NCBI GenBank assembly: GCA_034435675.1
Contig: DAOTWP010000005.1
Coordinates: 1 to 19,680, forward strand
Length of the DNA: 19,680 bases
DNA from: DAOTWP01 sp034435675
GTDB lineage: Bacteria > Chloroflexota > Anaerolineae > Aggregatilineales > Phototrophicaceae
Direction: 5' to 3'
In this document: one piece after another, positions 1 to 7,608 of the stretch
How positions within the stretch are numbered: position 1 is the stretch's first letter
Layout: the number at the start of each line of letters is the position of its first letter
Notes under the pieces: model-generated
Told to the model about the DNA's origin: nothing
Databases searched by the model: none
What the model saw: the letters and a program-made list of their open reading frames with translations, nothing else
Translations under genes and position numbers: made by a program

Positions 1-521
1 TCATCAGCGGCGCCCCCGCCCCAACAGGCTTCTTCGGCGGCTGCTCGCCCGCTGGCTGCGACGATAACGCCTTCGTCGCGGGCATGGCGGCGGCAGGTGC
101 GGCGAATTACATGGACTGCCTCGGCATCCACTACAACGAGGGCATTCTGCCGCCAACAGCGCGCAGCGGCGACCCGCGCGGCAACAGCGGGCACTATTCA
201 CGCTATTTCTACGGCATGCTCGATACCTACTGGAGCGCCTTCCGTGGGGCGCGCCCGCTGTGCTTCACCGAACTTGGCTACCTCAGCCCGGAAGGCTTGG
301 GACCGCTGCCCGGCGGCTTCGCGTGGGCGTCGAATGTGACGGTGGCGCAGCAGGCGGCATGGTTGGATCAGGCGGTGTCGCTGTCGGCACAGAGCGGGCG
401 TGTGCGGCTGTTGATTGTCTGGAATGTCGATTTCACGTTCTATGGCGAAGACCCGATGGCGGGTTATGCCATGATCCGTCCCGGTGGTGGCTGCCCGGCG
501 TGCGAAGCGCTGGGGCGCTGA
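1..521 (+). CDS. Clan GH-A glycoside-hydrolase-like protein, 3' end only
   Basis: The reading frame is already open at the left edge (first whole codon at position 3) and ends at TGA 519-521, so only the last 172 residues are visible. They align almost without gaps to the C-terminal barrel of the next gene: the block around NYMDCLGIHYNEGI, the strand CFTELGYL with the probable catalytic nucleophile Glu (codon 270-272), the IVWNVDF strand and a terminal CPAC motif (codons 492-503). By eye about two thirds of residues match. The acid/base WNEPN segment lies upstream of the window. In this clan two glutamates hydrolyse beta-glycosidic bonds by a retaining mechanism; the substrate cannot be told here. 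The pair with the next gene looks like a tandem duplication. The internal ATG at 84 is not the start, because homology extends upstream of it. Confidence 0.85.
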   Translation, partial: ISGAPAPTGFFGGCSPAGCDDNAFVAGMAAAGAANYMDCLGIHYNEGILPPTARSGDPRGNSGHYSRYFYGMLDTYWSAFRGARPLCFTELGYLSPEGLGPLPGGFAWASNVTVAQQAAWLDQAVSLSAQSGRVRLLIVWNVDFTFYGEDPMAGYAMIRPGGGCPACEALGR

Positions 522-721
522 CCGCAGCATAAGTGGTGCATCCAAAAAGCATGCCCACAATACATGCCTGCTGTTGGAGGGGAGCGTCTCAGACCCTCCT
601 CTGCAGGGAAACGACTGGATTTACCACCAGTAAGCCGGTAGAGTGGGGCATGCCGCTGGTGTGCCCCGCTGCTGTGCACTGTTGTCACTCATGTTGATGC
701 TGCTGTTTCTCAAGGACTTGC
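522..721 (+). other. Intergenic leader with three inverted repeats
   Basis: This 200-bp gap between two glycosidase genes has no credible ORF. It holds three consecutive inverted repeats. GCATG 549-553 pairs with CATGC 563-567. GGAGGG 576-581 pairs with CCCTCC 594-599, with a nested GAG/CTC (582-584/588-590). AGTGGGGCA 642-650 pairs with TGCCCCGCT 662-670, including one T-G wobble. None is followed by a T run, so they are not obvious intrinsic terminators. The downstream ribosome site AAGGA is at 712-716. A structured 5' leader or mRNA processing/stability elements are possible; no function is assigned. Confidence 0.45.
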
Positions 722-3610
722 ATGACCCCCACTGAAACTGGCTCCGGGCGGCAGGTAGACCCGCAAGCTGTGCCCACGCGGGGCGGACCCGGCTGTGTGC
801 TGCCCGCGCTGATCGCCTTCGCTGTCGCTTTTATCGTCATTGGCATGGCGCTGTTTCTGCCGCCCTTCAGCCTGTACCAACGCTTGACCGAACTGCGCTA
901 TACCGCCCTTTCGCCGCAGCAGAACCGCTACGAAACCGCTGGTCTGCAACTGGTGGTTCAGTCGGAACAGTTTCAGGGCGCGTTCGGGCTGCTGGTTAAC
1001 CAGGTCCCGCTGGACACGTTTCTAGCAGCGGATGCCAGCGCCGGAAGCTGGATTCCGGCGGCGCACGCGGCGCTGCCCGCGCATCTGGCGCTGCAAAGCA
1101 GTGTCTATCACTTCGAGACGGAAGGCACGGTGGGCGGGCTGTCCGTCATGCTGGATCTGCCGCCCAGCACCAACCCTGATGTGCTCGATGTCTATCGCTA
1201 TGATCCGGCGAACGGCTGGCGTTTTGTGTCCAGCCAGCTTGACGGCGCGGGGCATCTGGTGGTGGCGCTGCCCGCTGTGCCGCAGCAGTTGGCGTTGTTT
1301 CAGGCGCTGCCCCGCAGCAGGGAACAGCAGGTGCTCGTTACGGTGGACATCACCCAGCGGCTGACACCGGAAGCCGGGCAGGTCGCCACGATTGTCGCCC
1401 CTGCCGGGCTGCTGCCCACCCCGCAGGGCACACTCGGCGGCGGCGGGCTGGCACCCGGCTTTGACCTGAATGCCAGCTACCGCGTGATGCCTGTGCTGCG
1501 CAATTACACCACCGCTGGCGCCTATGACACGGCGACGGTGGAACGTCTGCTGAGCGACCCGGCACTGCGCGCCGCGCATATCCAGCAGATTATCATCGCT
1601 GCCGGCAGCGGCGGCTACGACGGCATGTTTATCGAATATCGCGGGCTGCCCGCGGCGCAGCGTGAGAATTTCAGCACATTTATCCGCGAACTGGGTGCGA
1701 GCCTCGATGGGCGCGGGCTGCTGCTGGGCGTAATTTTGCCGGCAGAGGCGGCAGATGCCGCAAGCGCCTATGACCGGGCAGCGCTTGGCGCGGCGGCTGA
1801 TCTGGTCGTGCTTGATCCGGGCAGCGGGTTGACTCCGTTCATTCCCGACGCCGCCGGCAGCGCGCCAGTGGATGACCTGCTGCGCGGTGCGGTGCGCGAG
1901 ATTGAGCGCGGCAAAATCCTGCTGGGCTTGTCGGCGCTTTCGCTGCGCGAAAATCCGGACGGCACCGTGACGCCGGTCAGCTATACCGATGCGCTCGCGC
2001 CGCTGGGCGGTGTCGCGCTGGACATCCCGCCGCAGGACTTGAGCGCGACGGGCAGTGTGCCGCCGGGAATCGCTGTCACGGCTCGTCTGGACGGCTTTTA
2101 TGCCGTGTCCGGCATGGATGAGCGCATTCAGACCCCGTTTATTGATTACTACCGCACGCCGGACGATGCCGCGCCTGCTGCCCGTGCCTGGCTGACCACC
2201 GGCGGGGCGCTGCGCTACCGCATGGAGCATGGCAGCCTGTTTTTCATTGGTGGGGTAGCATTTGAAGACCTGCTTGCGCCGGGCATTGCGCGTGATGTGC
2301 TGCCTGCCATCACTGCCTATCGCCAGCGGCTGCCGGTGTTCCCGGTCAGCAATACGCTGGGGCTGCGCTGGCGACTGGAAGGCGCGGGCGGTGTCGTACA
2401 GGAAGTCGTGCGCGGCATCGGTGAAGCAGTGGAAATTCCGTTGATTGTCACACAGGAAGGCGACTATACGGTCAGTGTTGCCGTTGTCGGCACAGAAGTT
2501 GACAGTGCGCGCGGCGCAGCCGAAATCGCGGTCTATGCGCCGACTGCCACGCCCACACCGCTGCCGACCGCCACACCGACGCTGGTGCCGACGATTACGC
2601 CCACGTTCAACCCGGCAACCGCCGCACCGCCAATCACTGGACCGGACTCAGGTCCACCCCCGCCGGGCAGCATTCGCGCCGGGGTGTTCGAGTTTGGCGG
2701 GCATGTGACCAGCGCGGGCAGTGAACGCGCCGCCGCCGCGATGGTGCGCTCCGGGATGACCTGGATGAAGGTGCAGATTCGTTACGCACGCGGCATGACA
2801 CCGGAATCGGTAGCGGGCGAAATCAGCGCGGCAAGATCGCGTGGGTTCCGTGTGCTGCTCGGTGTCGTGGGCATTCCCGGCGAAGTCGCGGCGGGCGGAC
2901 GGGCGTATTACGAGGATTACGCCCTGTTCGTCGCCGGGCTGGCGTCTGCCGGGGCGGATGCTATCGAAATCTGGAACGAGCCGAATCTGGCGCGCGAATG
3001 GCCCGAAGGACAGATTGACGGGGCGCGTTATGCCGAACTGCTGCGCCTGTCGTACACGGCGATCAAGAATCGCAGCGGCAGCACAATAGTGATCAGCGCT
3101 GCGCCCGCGCCCACCGGGGCGGAAAACGCCTTTCCGGGGCAGGTGGTCAACGATGACCGCTGGCTGCGGCAGATGATTGACGCTGGCGGGCTGAATTATC
3201 TGGACTGCCTCGGCGCGCATTACAACGAGGGCATTGTGCCGCCGCGCACCACCAGCGGCGACCCGCGCGATGACTACTACACGCGCTATCTGCCCACACT
3301 GCTGAACGTCTATACCAATCTGGTGGGCGGCGCGAGACCGATCTGTTTTACAGAACTGGGCTATCTGACACCGGAAGGTTTTCCTCCGCTGGATCCGTTC
3401 TTTGGCTGGGGCGGGAATACCAGTGTTGCAGAGCAGGCGGCATGGCTGGCGGACGCAGCGGCGTATCTTTCCGAACGCGGCAATGTGCGCCTGATGATCG
3501 TCTGGAATGTGGATTTCACCCTGTACGGCACTGACCCGCAGGCAGGGTATGCCATGCTGCGCCCGGACGGAAGCTGCCCTGCGTGTGATGCTTTCGCCGG
3601 GGCGCGCTGA
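722..3610 (+). CDS. Membrane-anchored two-barrel protein: degenerate GH18-like domain plus C-terminal clan GH-A glycosidase domain
   Basis: The product has 962 residues; ATG 722 follows AAGGA (712-716) at 5 bp. Residues 26-48 form one transmembrane segment after a short cytoplasmic tail, giving an N-in surface protein. Residues about 60-235 look beta-rich and are unassigned. Residues about 240-430 resemble the YdhD-type GH18 barrel (PVLRNY strand, GGYDGMFIEYRGL, AYDRAALGAAADLVVL). Where active members read DGxxxDxE, this protein has Asp300 and Glu305 but Arg307 at the catalytic Glu position, so this barrel is probably inactive. A Pro/Thr-rich stalk covers about 605-650. The C-terminal barrel (about 655-962) keeps both clan GH-A glutamates, Glu753 in IWNEPN and Glu878 in CFTELGYL, and ends with CPAC (952-955). 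It sits between two paralogues. Substrate unknown; cleavage or remodelling of a cell-surface polysaccharide, as for PslG-type GH39 enzymes, is inference. Confidence 0.85.
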   Translation: MTPTETGSGRQVDPQAVPTRGGPGCVLPALIAFAVAFIVIGMALFLPPFSLYQRLTELRYTALSPQQNRYETAGLQLVVQSEQFQGAFGLLVNQVPLDTFLAADASAGSWIPAAHAALPAHLALQSSVYHFETEGTVGGLSVMLDLPPSTNPDVLDVYRYDPANGWRFVSSQLDGAGHLVVALPAVPQQLALFQALPRSREQQVLVTVDITQRLTPEAGQVATIVAPAGLLPTPQGTLGGGGLAPGFDLNASYRVMPVLRNYTTAGAYDTATVERLLSDPALRAAHIQQIIIAAGSGGYDGMFIEYRGLPAAQRENFSTFIRELGASLDGRGLLLGVILPAEAADAASAYDRAALGAAADLVVLDPGSGLTPFIPDAAGSAPVDDLLRGAVREIERGKILLGLSALSLRENPDGTVTPVSYTDALAPLGGVALDIPPQDLSATGSVPPGIAVTARLDGFYAVSGMDERIQTPFIDYYRTPDDAAPAARAWLTTGGALRYRMEHGSLFFIGGVAFEDLLAPGIARDVLPAITAYRQRLPVFPVSNTLGLRWRLEGAGGVVQEVVRGIGEAVEIPLIVTQEGDYTVSVAVVGTEVDSARGAAEIAVYAPTATPTPLPTATPTLVPTITPTFNPATAAPPITGPDSGPPPPGSIRAGVFEFGGHVTSAGSERAAAAMVRSGMTWMKVQIRYARGMTPESVAGEISAARSRGFRVLLGVVGIPGEVAAGGRAYYEDYALFVAGLASAGADAIEIWNEPNLAREWPEGQIDGARYAELLRLSYTAIKNRSGSTIVISAAPAPTGAENAFPGQVVNDDRWLRQMIDAGGLNYLDCLGAHYNEGIVPPRTTSGDPRDDYYTRYLPTLLNVYTNLVGGARPICFTELGYLTPEGFPPLDPFFGWGGNTSVAEQAAWLADAAAYLSERGNVRLMIVWNVDFTLYGTDPQAGYAMLRPDGSCPACDAFAGAR

Positions 3611-3970
3611 CCCACCGAGTTCGGCGGTGTGGACTGGCGCATCGCAGGCTGGCTATGCAAAACGAAACGCGATGCTGTTAAACTGTGTCTTTATAGCTGC
3701 CGAACGATCTGATCCCTCCGCATTTCCGTGTGCGCTTCGGGCGGCGCGGCGTGTGGAGGGCGGCGCATTGCTGCCCGATAGTGCACCCGTGCTGGGGCGC
3801 TGGCAGGGCGGCACGAGAAGCCATCTGGAAAGTATGGGCGAGATGGGTCGCGCTGCGGCGAGGAAACCCTGCTTTCTCAGATGATCTCTGAAGGTTTTTG
3901 ACAACAAAGCTTGCAACAGTTGACCTGTACTGCCTGCTGGTCTTGCAGGTTCACTCAGGAAAGGATAGTT
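3611..3970 (+). other. Long structured intergenic region between two glycosidase genes
   Basis: These 360 bp hold no ORF with neighbour-like codon use. Several inverted repeats occur: CACCG 3613-3617 with CGGTG 3625-3629; CCCTCCGCA 3714-3722 with TGTGGAGGG 3752-3760 (9 bp, one G-T pair); and TGCTGCCC 3769-3776 with GGGCGGCA 3806-3813 (one wobble). A small hairpin followed by five T's (3877-3899) is listed separately. A structured RNA or a long 5' leader of the following gene would both fit; I recognise no known RNA family. Confidence 0.4.
3877..3899 (+). terminator. Possible weak Rho-independent terminator
   Basis: TCAGA (3877-3881), loop TGATC, TCTGA (3887-3891), then AGG and a run of five T's at 3895-3899. 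The stem is only 5 bp and not G+C-rich, so it would be weak. It lies 270 bp after the 962-residue gene and 70 bp before the next start, so it could end transcription of the structured region upstream. Confidence 0.35.
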
Positions 3971-5479
3971 ATGACCACACGCGCAAGAACACAGCGCAGA
4001 GCCGCCGTGCGGGGCTTTGCCCTCATCTGGATGTTGATCACCATTCTGGTGGGCGTGGCGACATTCTTCGCCATCTATATCGCATCCCCGGCGTTTATCA
4101 CCGGCAGTGAAGAAAGCGCCAATTTTGGCATTCCCCCGGCGGATAACGGCAGCGGCACTGGCAGCAGCAGCGCCGTCGCGCAGGCGACAGCCGAAGTAAC
4201 AGACGCGCCGACCGCTGCCCCGACCACCGCGCCGAGCAGCACGCCGCTGCCAGCAGCAACGGCAACCAGCGCAGCAGTCGCGCAGGCGCAGCAGGTCCAG
4301 GCGGCAACCGCCGCGCCCACCAACACCCCCGCACCTACCGCGACCCCGCTGCCGGTCAACAACCGCACCTTCCAGGTGGGCACGCAGGTGCAGTACAGCC
4401 TCGACCTCAACCCGGAAAACCAGGATGGCTGGATGCGGCTGGTGCAGCAGCTTGGCATGGGCTGGTTCAAGATGCAGGTGCGCTGGGAAGATGTGGAGCC
4501 GGAACGCGGCGTCTATGACTGGTCGAAACTCGATCTGGCGATGCCTTCAGCCGGGCGTTTTGGGCTGAATGTGATGATGTCGATTGTCACCGCGCCGGAA
4601 TGGTCGCGCGAACCGGGTGTGGACACCACCAAGCATGGTCCGCCCGCCAATACTCAGGATTTTGTCAACTTCATTGTGGCGCTGCTGGAGCGTTATCCCG
4701 GTCAGGTGCAGGCAATCGAAGTCTGGAACGAGCAGAATCTTGATCGTGAATGGACTTCAATCGAGGGCTTGAGCGCGGCGAATTACATCGAAATGCTGCG
4801 GCAGGTTTATCTGGCAGTCAAAGAGGTTGATCCGGGCATCATCGTCATCAGCGGCGCGCTGTCGCCCACGGGCGGCTGGACGGAACCGGACGGGCGGGTG
4901 TCGGCAATTGACGACTTCGACTATCTGGACCAGATGATTGCCGCCGGGCTGCTGACGTATACCGACTGTGTCGGCGTGCATCACAACGGTTATAACATCG
5001 GTCCGAATGTGCCCTGGGACGAAGCGCCCAACGACCCCAACGCGCAGACGGCGAGTTTCCGCGGTCCGTTTGATAACCCGCATCACAGTTGGAGCTTTTA
5101 CAGCACGCTGAACACGTATCACAACAAGATTGCGCTGGCAACGCCGCAGGGTGGCACGCCAACGCCGCTGTGCATCACCGAGTTCGGCTGGGCAGTCACC
5201 GAGGATCTGGGCGGTTCGCCGGAAGGTTTTGGCTTTGCCAACGACAACACACTGGCAGAGCAGGCGGAGTGGACGGTGCAGGCGCTCGACCTGATGGACG
5301 AGTGGGGCTTCGTCTGGCTGGCATTCCTGTGGAACCTGAACTATGGACCGCAGGCAGGCTGGGAACCCACCAATGACAATGTGCCGTATTCGCTGATCGG
5401 TCCTAACTGGTCGTTCCGCCCCGTGTACGACGAGGTGCGGAAGTGGTCGGAAGAGCGCCGCGCCAGTCAGGGTGGGTAG
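3971..5479 (+). CDS. Membrane-anchored clan GH-A (GH39/GH5-like) glycosidase
   Basis: The product has 502 residues. ATG 3971 is chosen because AGGAAAGGA (3957-3965) lies just upstream; the frame extends to a TTG at 3911 that lacks this support. A basic N-terminus precedes one transmembrane helix (about residues 17-39), then an Ala/Thr/Pro-rich stalk up to about residue 132. A single TIM-barrel-type domain follows (FQVGTQVQYSLDL onward), containing the aromatic WFKMQVRWEDVEPERG strand typical of GH39/PslG-like proteins. The probable acid/base is Glu254 in VWNEQN, where the usual Pro after Asn-Glu is Gln; the probable nucleophile is Glu404 in CITEFGW. The protein should sit on the outer face of the membrane. 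It is a more divergent paralogue of the two genes before it and lies 3 bp upstream of the next one, so the last pair is probably co-transcribed. Substrate unknown. Confidence 0.85.
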   Translation: MTTRARTQRRAAVRGFALIWMLITILVGVATFFAIYIASPAFITGSEESANFGIPPADNGSGTGSSSAVAQATAEVTDAPTAAPTTAPSSTPLPAATATSAAVAQAQQVQAATAAPTNTPAPTATPLPVNNRTFQVGTQVQYSLDLNPENQDGWMRLVQQLGMGWFKMQVRWEDVEPERGVYDWSKLDLAMPSAGRFGLNVMMSIVTAPEWSREPGVDTTKHGPPANTQDFVNFIVALLERYPGQVQAIEVWNEQNLDREWTSIEGLSAANYIEMLRQVYLAVKEVDPGIIVISGALSPTGGWTEPDGRVSAIDDFDYLDQMIAAGLLTYTDCVGVHHNGYNIGPNVPWDEAPNDPNAQTASFRGPFDNPHHSWSFYSTLNTYHNKIALATPQGGTPTPLCITEFGWAVTEDLGGSPEGFGFANDNTLAEQAEWTVQALDLMDEWGFVWLAFLWNLNYGPQAGWEPTNDNVPYSLIGPNWSFRPVYDEVRKWSEERRASQGG

Positions 5480-5482
5480 CCG

Positions 5483-6712
5483 GTGTCAGGTGCACGTCCA
5501 ATACGGGTGGGCGCTACGGCGCTCGCCCTGTTTCTGGTGGTGATTACGCTGCTGGCGCGGCTGAATCGCAGTGATGCCGATCCGCTGCGCGCTGCCGCCG
5601 TCGTTGACCCGCCGTTTACAGCGCTGACTTACGGCGTTCACACCTTCCTGTGGTGGGACGACTACTGGGCGAATTATCACCTCGACTGGGTGCGCCTGCT
5701 GGTGTTCAGCCATATCAAGCAGGTGTTCGCGTGGGAAGATATCGAAACGGAACGCGGTGTGCAGGATTTCACCCGCGCGGACGAAATCCTGCAAGAGGTC
5801 GAACGGCGCGATTTGCGCATCGTCGTGCGGTTGAGTGACGCCCCGGTATGGTCGCACCCGGAGATACCGGGCGAAAAAGACGTGGATTACGTGGATGCGC
5901 CCCCGGCGGATTTTGCTGATTTTGCCAATTACTGCGGCAGTGTCGCCGAACGCTATCGCGGGCGCATTGCCGCGTATCAGGTGTGGAATGAACCGAACCT
6001 TGCGCGCGAGTGGGGCAACCGCACACCGGACGCCGCCGAATATGTGCGGCTGCTGGCGGCGTGCAGCGCGGCAATCCGTGCTGCTGATCCCGATGCCGTG
6101 ATTATCTCCGCCGGGTTAGCGCCCACCGGCACCTGCTGCGATGTTGCCCGCCCGGATGACCTGTACCTGCAGGAAATGTACGACGCCGGGTTCCAGCAGT
6201 ATGTGGATGTGGTCGGTGTGCATGCGCCGGGTTTTTCCGCGCCAGAGGTTTCGCCGGATGCAGCGGAGGCGCAGGGTATCCCGCGCTTTTTCACCTTCCG
6301 CCGGGTGGAAGATCTGCGCCTGATTATGGTGCGTAATGGCGATGCCGCGCGGCAAATGGCGATTCTGGAAATGGGTTGGAATGTGGATGTTGGCGGGCAG
6401 CATCCCGATTATTCGTGGTACGCGGTAGACGAGCAGACTCAGGCGGATTATCTGGTGCGCGCCTATGCCTACGCGGCGGAGCACTGGCGTCCCTGGGTCG
6501 GTTTGATGACGCTGATTTATCTGAGTGATCCGGCGTGGGGACCGGAAAACGAGCAGTACTGGTGGGGCATTATCACGCCACCCGGCACGGTGCGCCCGGC
6601 GTTTATCGCGCTTGCCAACATGGCGAAGTACTGCGGTGACGAGGTGATTCCCGCGCGCGACCCGGCGCATCCGGCAGCAGGAGATCCCTTCCTTGTCGAT
6701 CCTTGCCATTAG
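5483..6712 (+). CDS. Membrane-anchored clan GH-A glycosidase-like protein, short form without stalk
   Basis: The product has 409 residues and starts with GTG 5483, 3 bp after the previous stop, with a G-rich AGGGTGGG (5469-5476) as ribosome site. Residues about 8-25 form a signal-anchor helix. Unlike its neighbours there is no Pro/Thr stalk, so the barrel sits close to the membrane. The fold signature is kept: VRLLVFSHIKQVFAWEDIE, the PVWSHPE strand, probable acid/base Glu170 in VWNEPNLAREW, and probable nucleophile Glu296 in ILEMGWN. The 126-residue spacing between the two is like that of the 962-residue protein (125). WNEPNLAREW is identical to that protein, linking the two as paralogues. 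The 3' end overlaps the following gene by 20 bp, suggesting translational coupling. It has no CPAC tail but ends with a lone Cys-His. Confidence 0.85.
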   Translation: MSGARPIRVGATALALFLVVITLLARLNRSDADPLRAAAVVDPPFTALTYGVHTFLWWDDYWANYHLDWVRLLVFSHIKQVFAWEDIETERGVQDFTRADEILQEVERRDLRIVVRLSDAPVWSHPEIPGEKDVDYVDAPPADFADFANYCGSVAERYRGRIAAYQVWNEPNLAREWGNRTPDAAEYVRLLAACSAAIRAADPDAVIISAGLAPTGTCCDVARPDDLYLQEMYDAGFQQYVDVVGVHAPGFSAPEVSPDAAEAQGIPRFFTFRRVEDLRLIMVRNGDAARQMAILEMGWNVDVGGQHPDYSWYAVDEQTQADYLVRAYAYAAEHWRPWVGLMTLIYLSDPAWGPENEQYWWGIITPPGTVRPAFIALANMAKYCGDEVIPARDPAHPAAGDPFLVDPCH

Positions 6713-7205
6713 CCTGTTCTTTCATGTACTCGCCACGCTGGTCTGGGTGGGCGGGCTGTTGTTCATGGCGGTTTTTGTCTATCCTGAAACGCAGCGCGTG
6801 CTGGCGGAAAATCCCGCTTTGCACCGCCTGTTGGGGCGTTTGCGCAAGCGCTTTACGCCGCTGACCAATCTGGCGCTGGTGGTGCTGATTGCCACCGGGC
6901 TGACACAGATGGCGCTGGATGAGAATTATGATGGTGTGATGCAGATCACCAACGACTGGAGCCGCATCATCCTGATTAAACACCTCGTGCTGGTGGTCAT
7001 GGTAGCGGTGGGGGTGTGGCTGCAATTTGGCGTGACCCCCGCGCTGGAACGCACCGGGCTGCTGCTGGAAAAAGGCAAGGGCGACCCGGCGCAGACCGCC
7101 GCCACAATGGAAACGCTGCGCCGCCGCGAACGCCGCCTGATGTGGTTGAGCCTGCTGCTGGGGATCGTGATTGTCGCGCTGAGTGTGTGGGCGGGCACGC
7201 TGTAA
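6693..7205 (+). CDS. Small CopD-like integral membrane protein
   Basis: The product has 170 residues with about four hydrophobic segments (residues 3-29, 53-70, 92-112, 148-168). The pattern FHVLATLVWVGGLLF, with early His and Trp-Val-Gly-Gly, followed by a Leu-rich helix and a IILIKHLVLV helix with a central His, resembles the CopD/PcoD and related DUF families of inner-membrane proteins implicated in copper or haem-linked functions. The family match is from memory and the metal role is unproven. TTG 6693 is favoured because CAGGAGA (6678-6684) lies 8 bp upstream; it overlaps the preceding glycosidase by 20 bp, so the two are likely coupled. No terminator is seen after it. Confidence 0.6.
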   Translation: MSILAISLFFHVLATLVWVGGLLFMAVFVYPETQRVLAENPALHRLLGRLRKRFTPLTNLALVVLIATGLTQMALDENYDGVMQITNDWSRIILIKHLVLVVMVAVGVWLQFGVTPALERTGLLLEKGKGDPAQTAATMETLRRRERRLMWLSLLLGIVIVALSVWAGTL

Positions 7206-7608
7206 CCGCGGGCATTTGCATCGATTACAATAGCCAGGCAGAGATAACCTGTGGCGTCAATCCGTGAATCCATCTTGCTGAGCCAGGCGGATTATGTCCT
7301 TTGAGCTGTTGCTCGGCTCGGATTAAGGGAGGATATACGCGCTGCGACGCCAATGCTCCCCTACGCTATACCCCTTGTAGGGTGCAGATCAGGTGTTGAC
7401 GCCGAATATCCGTCAGTGGGTGGTTCAATCCAATTTCTTGACCTGCAAGATCCACATGGCGGAGTCTGGGGATAGACACTGAACCCTGCCGGCGTAGGCG
7501 GCTGCTTGTGCCGATCCTGTCCCCGCCCCTACGCAAAATGTCCCCCCTGTGTTAGATTTGACAGCGCGCGTCTTTGCCGAGTTATTGCATAGAAACGGAG
7601 TACGCCGC
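7206..7608 (+). other. Non-coding gap before the glycosyltransferase
   Basis: About 400 bp without a convincing gene. CCCTAC 7359-7364 faces GTAGGG 7377-7382, and GCGTAGG 7492-7498 faces CCTACGC 7528-7534. The 9-mer CCCCTACGC occurs twice, at 7358-7366 and 7526-7534. No clear -35/-10 pair was found. The last 60 bp are open in the downstream frame from GTG 7549, but use codons avoided elsewhere here (TTA, AGA, GGA, GTA). Confidence 0.4.

Noticed and set aside
1022..2230. 402-codon minus-strand ORF opposite the 962-residue gene
   Set aside because: It is a low-complexity Arg/Gln/Ala-rich antisense shadow; the plus strand shows recognisable domains across this stretch.
2533..2665. Thr-Pro repeat as a DNA tandem repeat or CRISPR-like element
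   Set aside because: It is in frame and encodes the Pro/Thr stalk between domains; the repeat units are irregular.
3671..3884. Possible 70-residue ORF in the gap after the 962-residue gene
   Set aside because: No ribosome site, mixed codon use, and the sequence is better explained by inverted repeats.
3898..3903. Perfect TTGACA as -35 for the 502-residue gene
   Set aside because: No -10-like hexamer occurs 16-18 bp downstream; the nearest (TGTACT at 3927) would need a 23-bp spacer.
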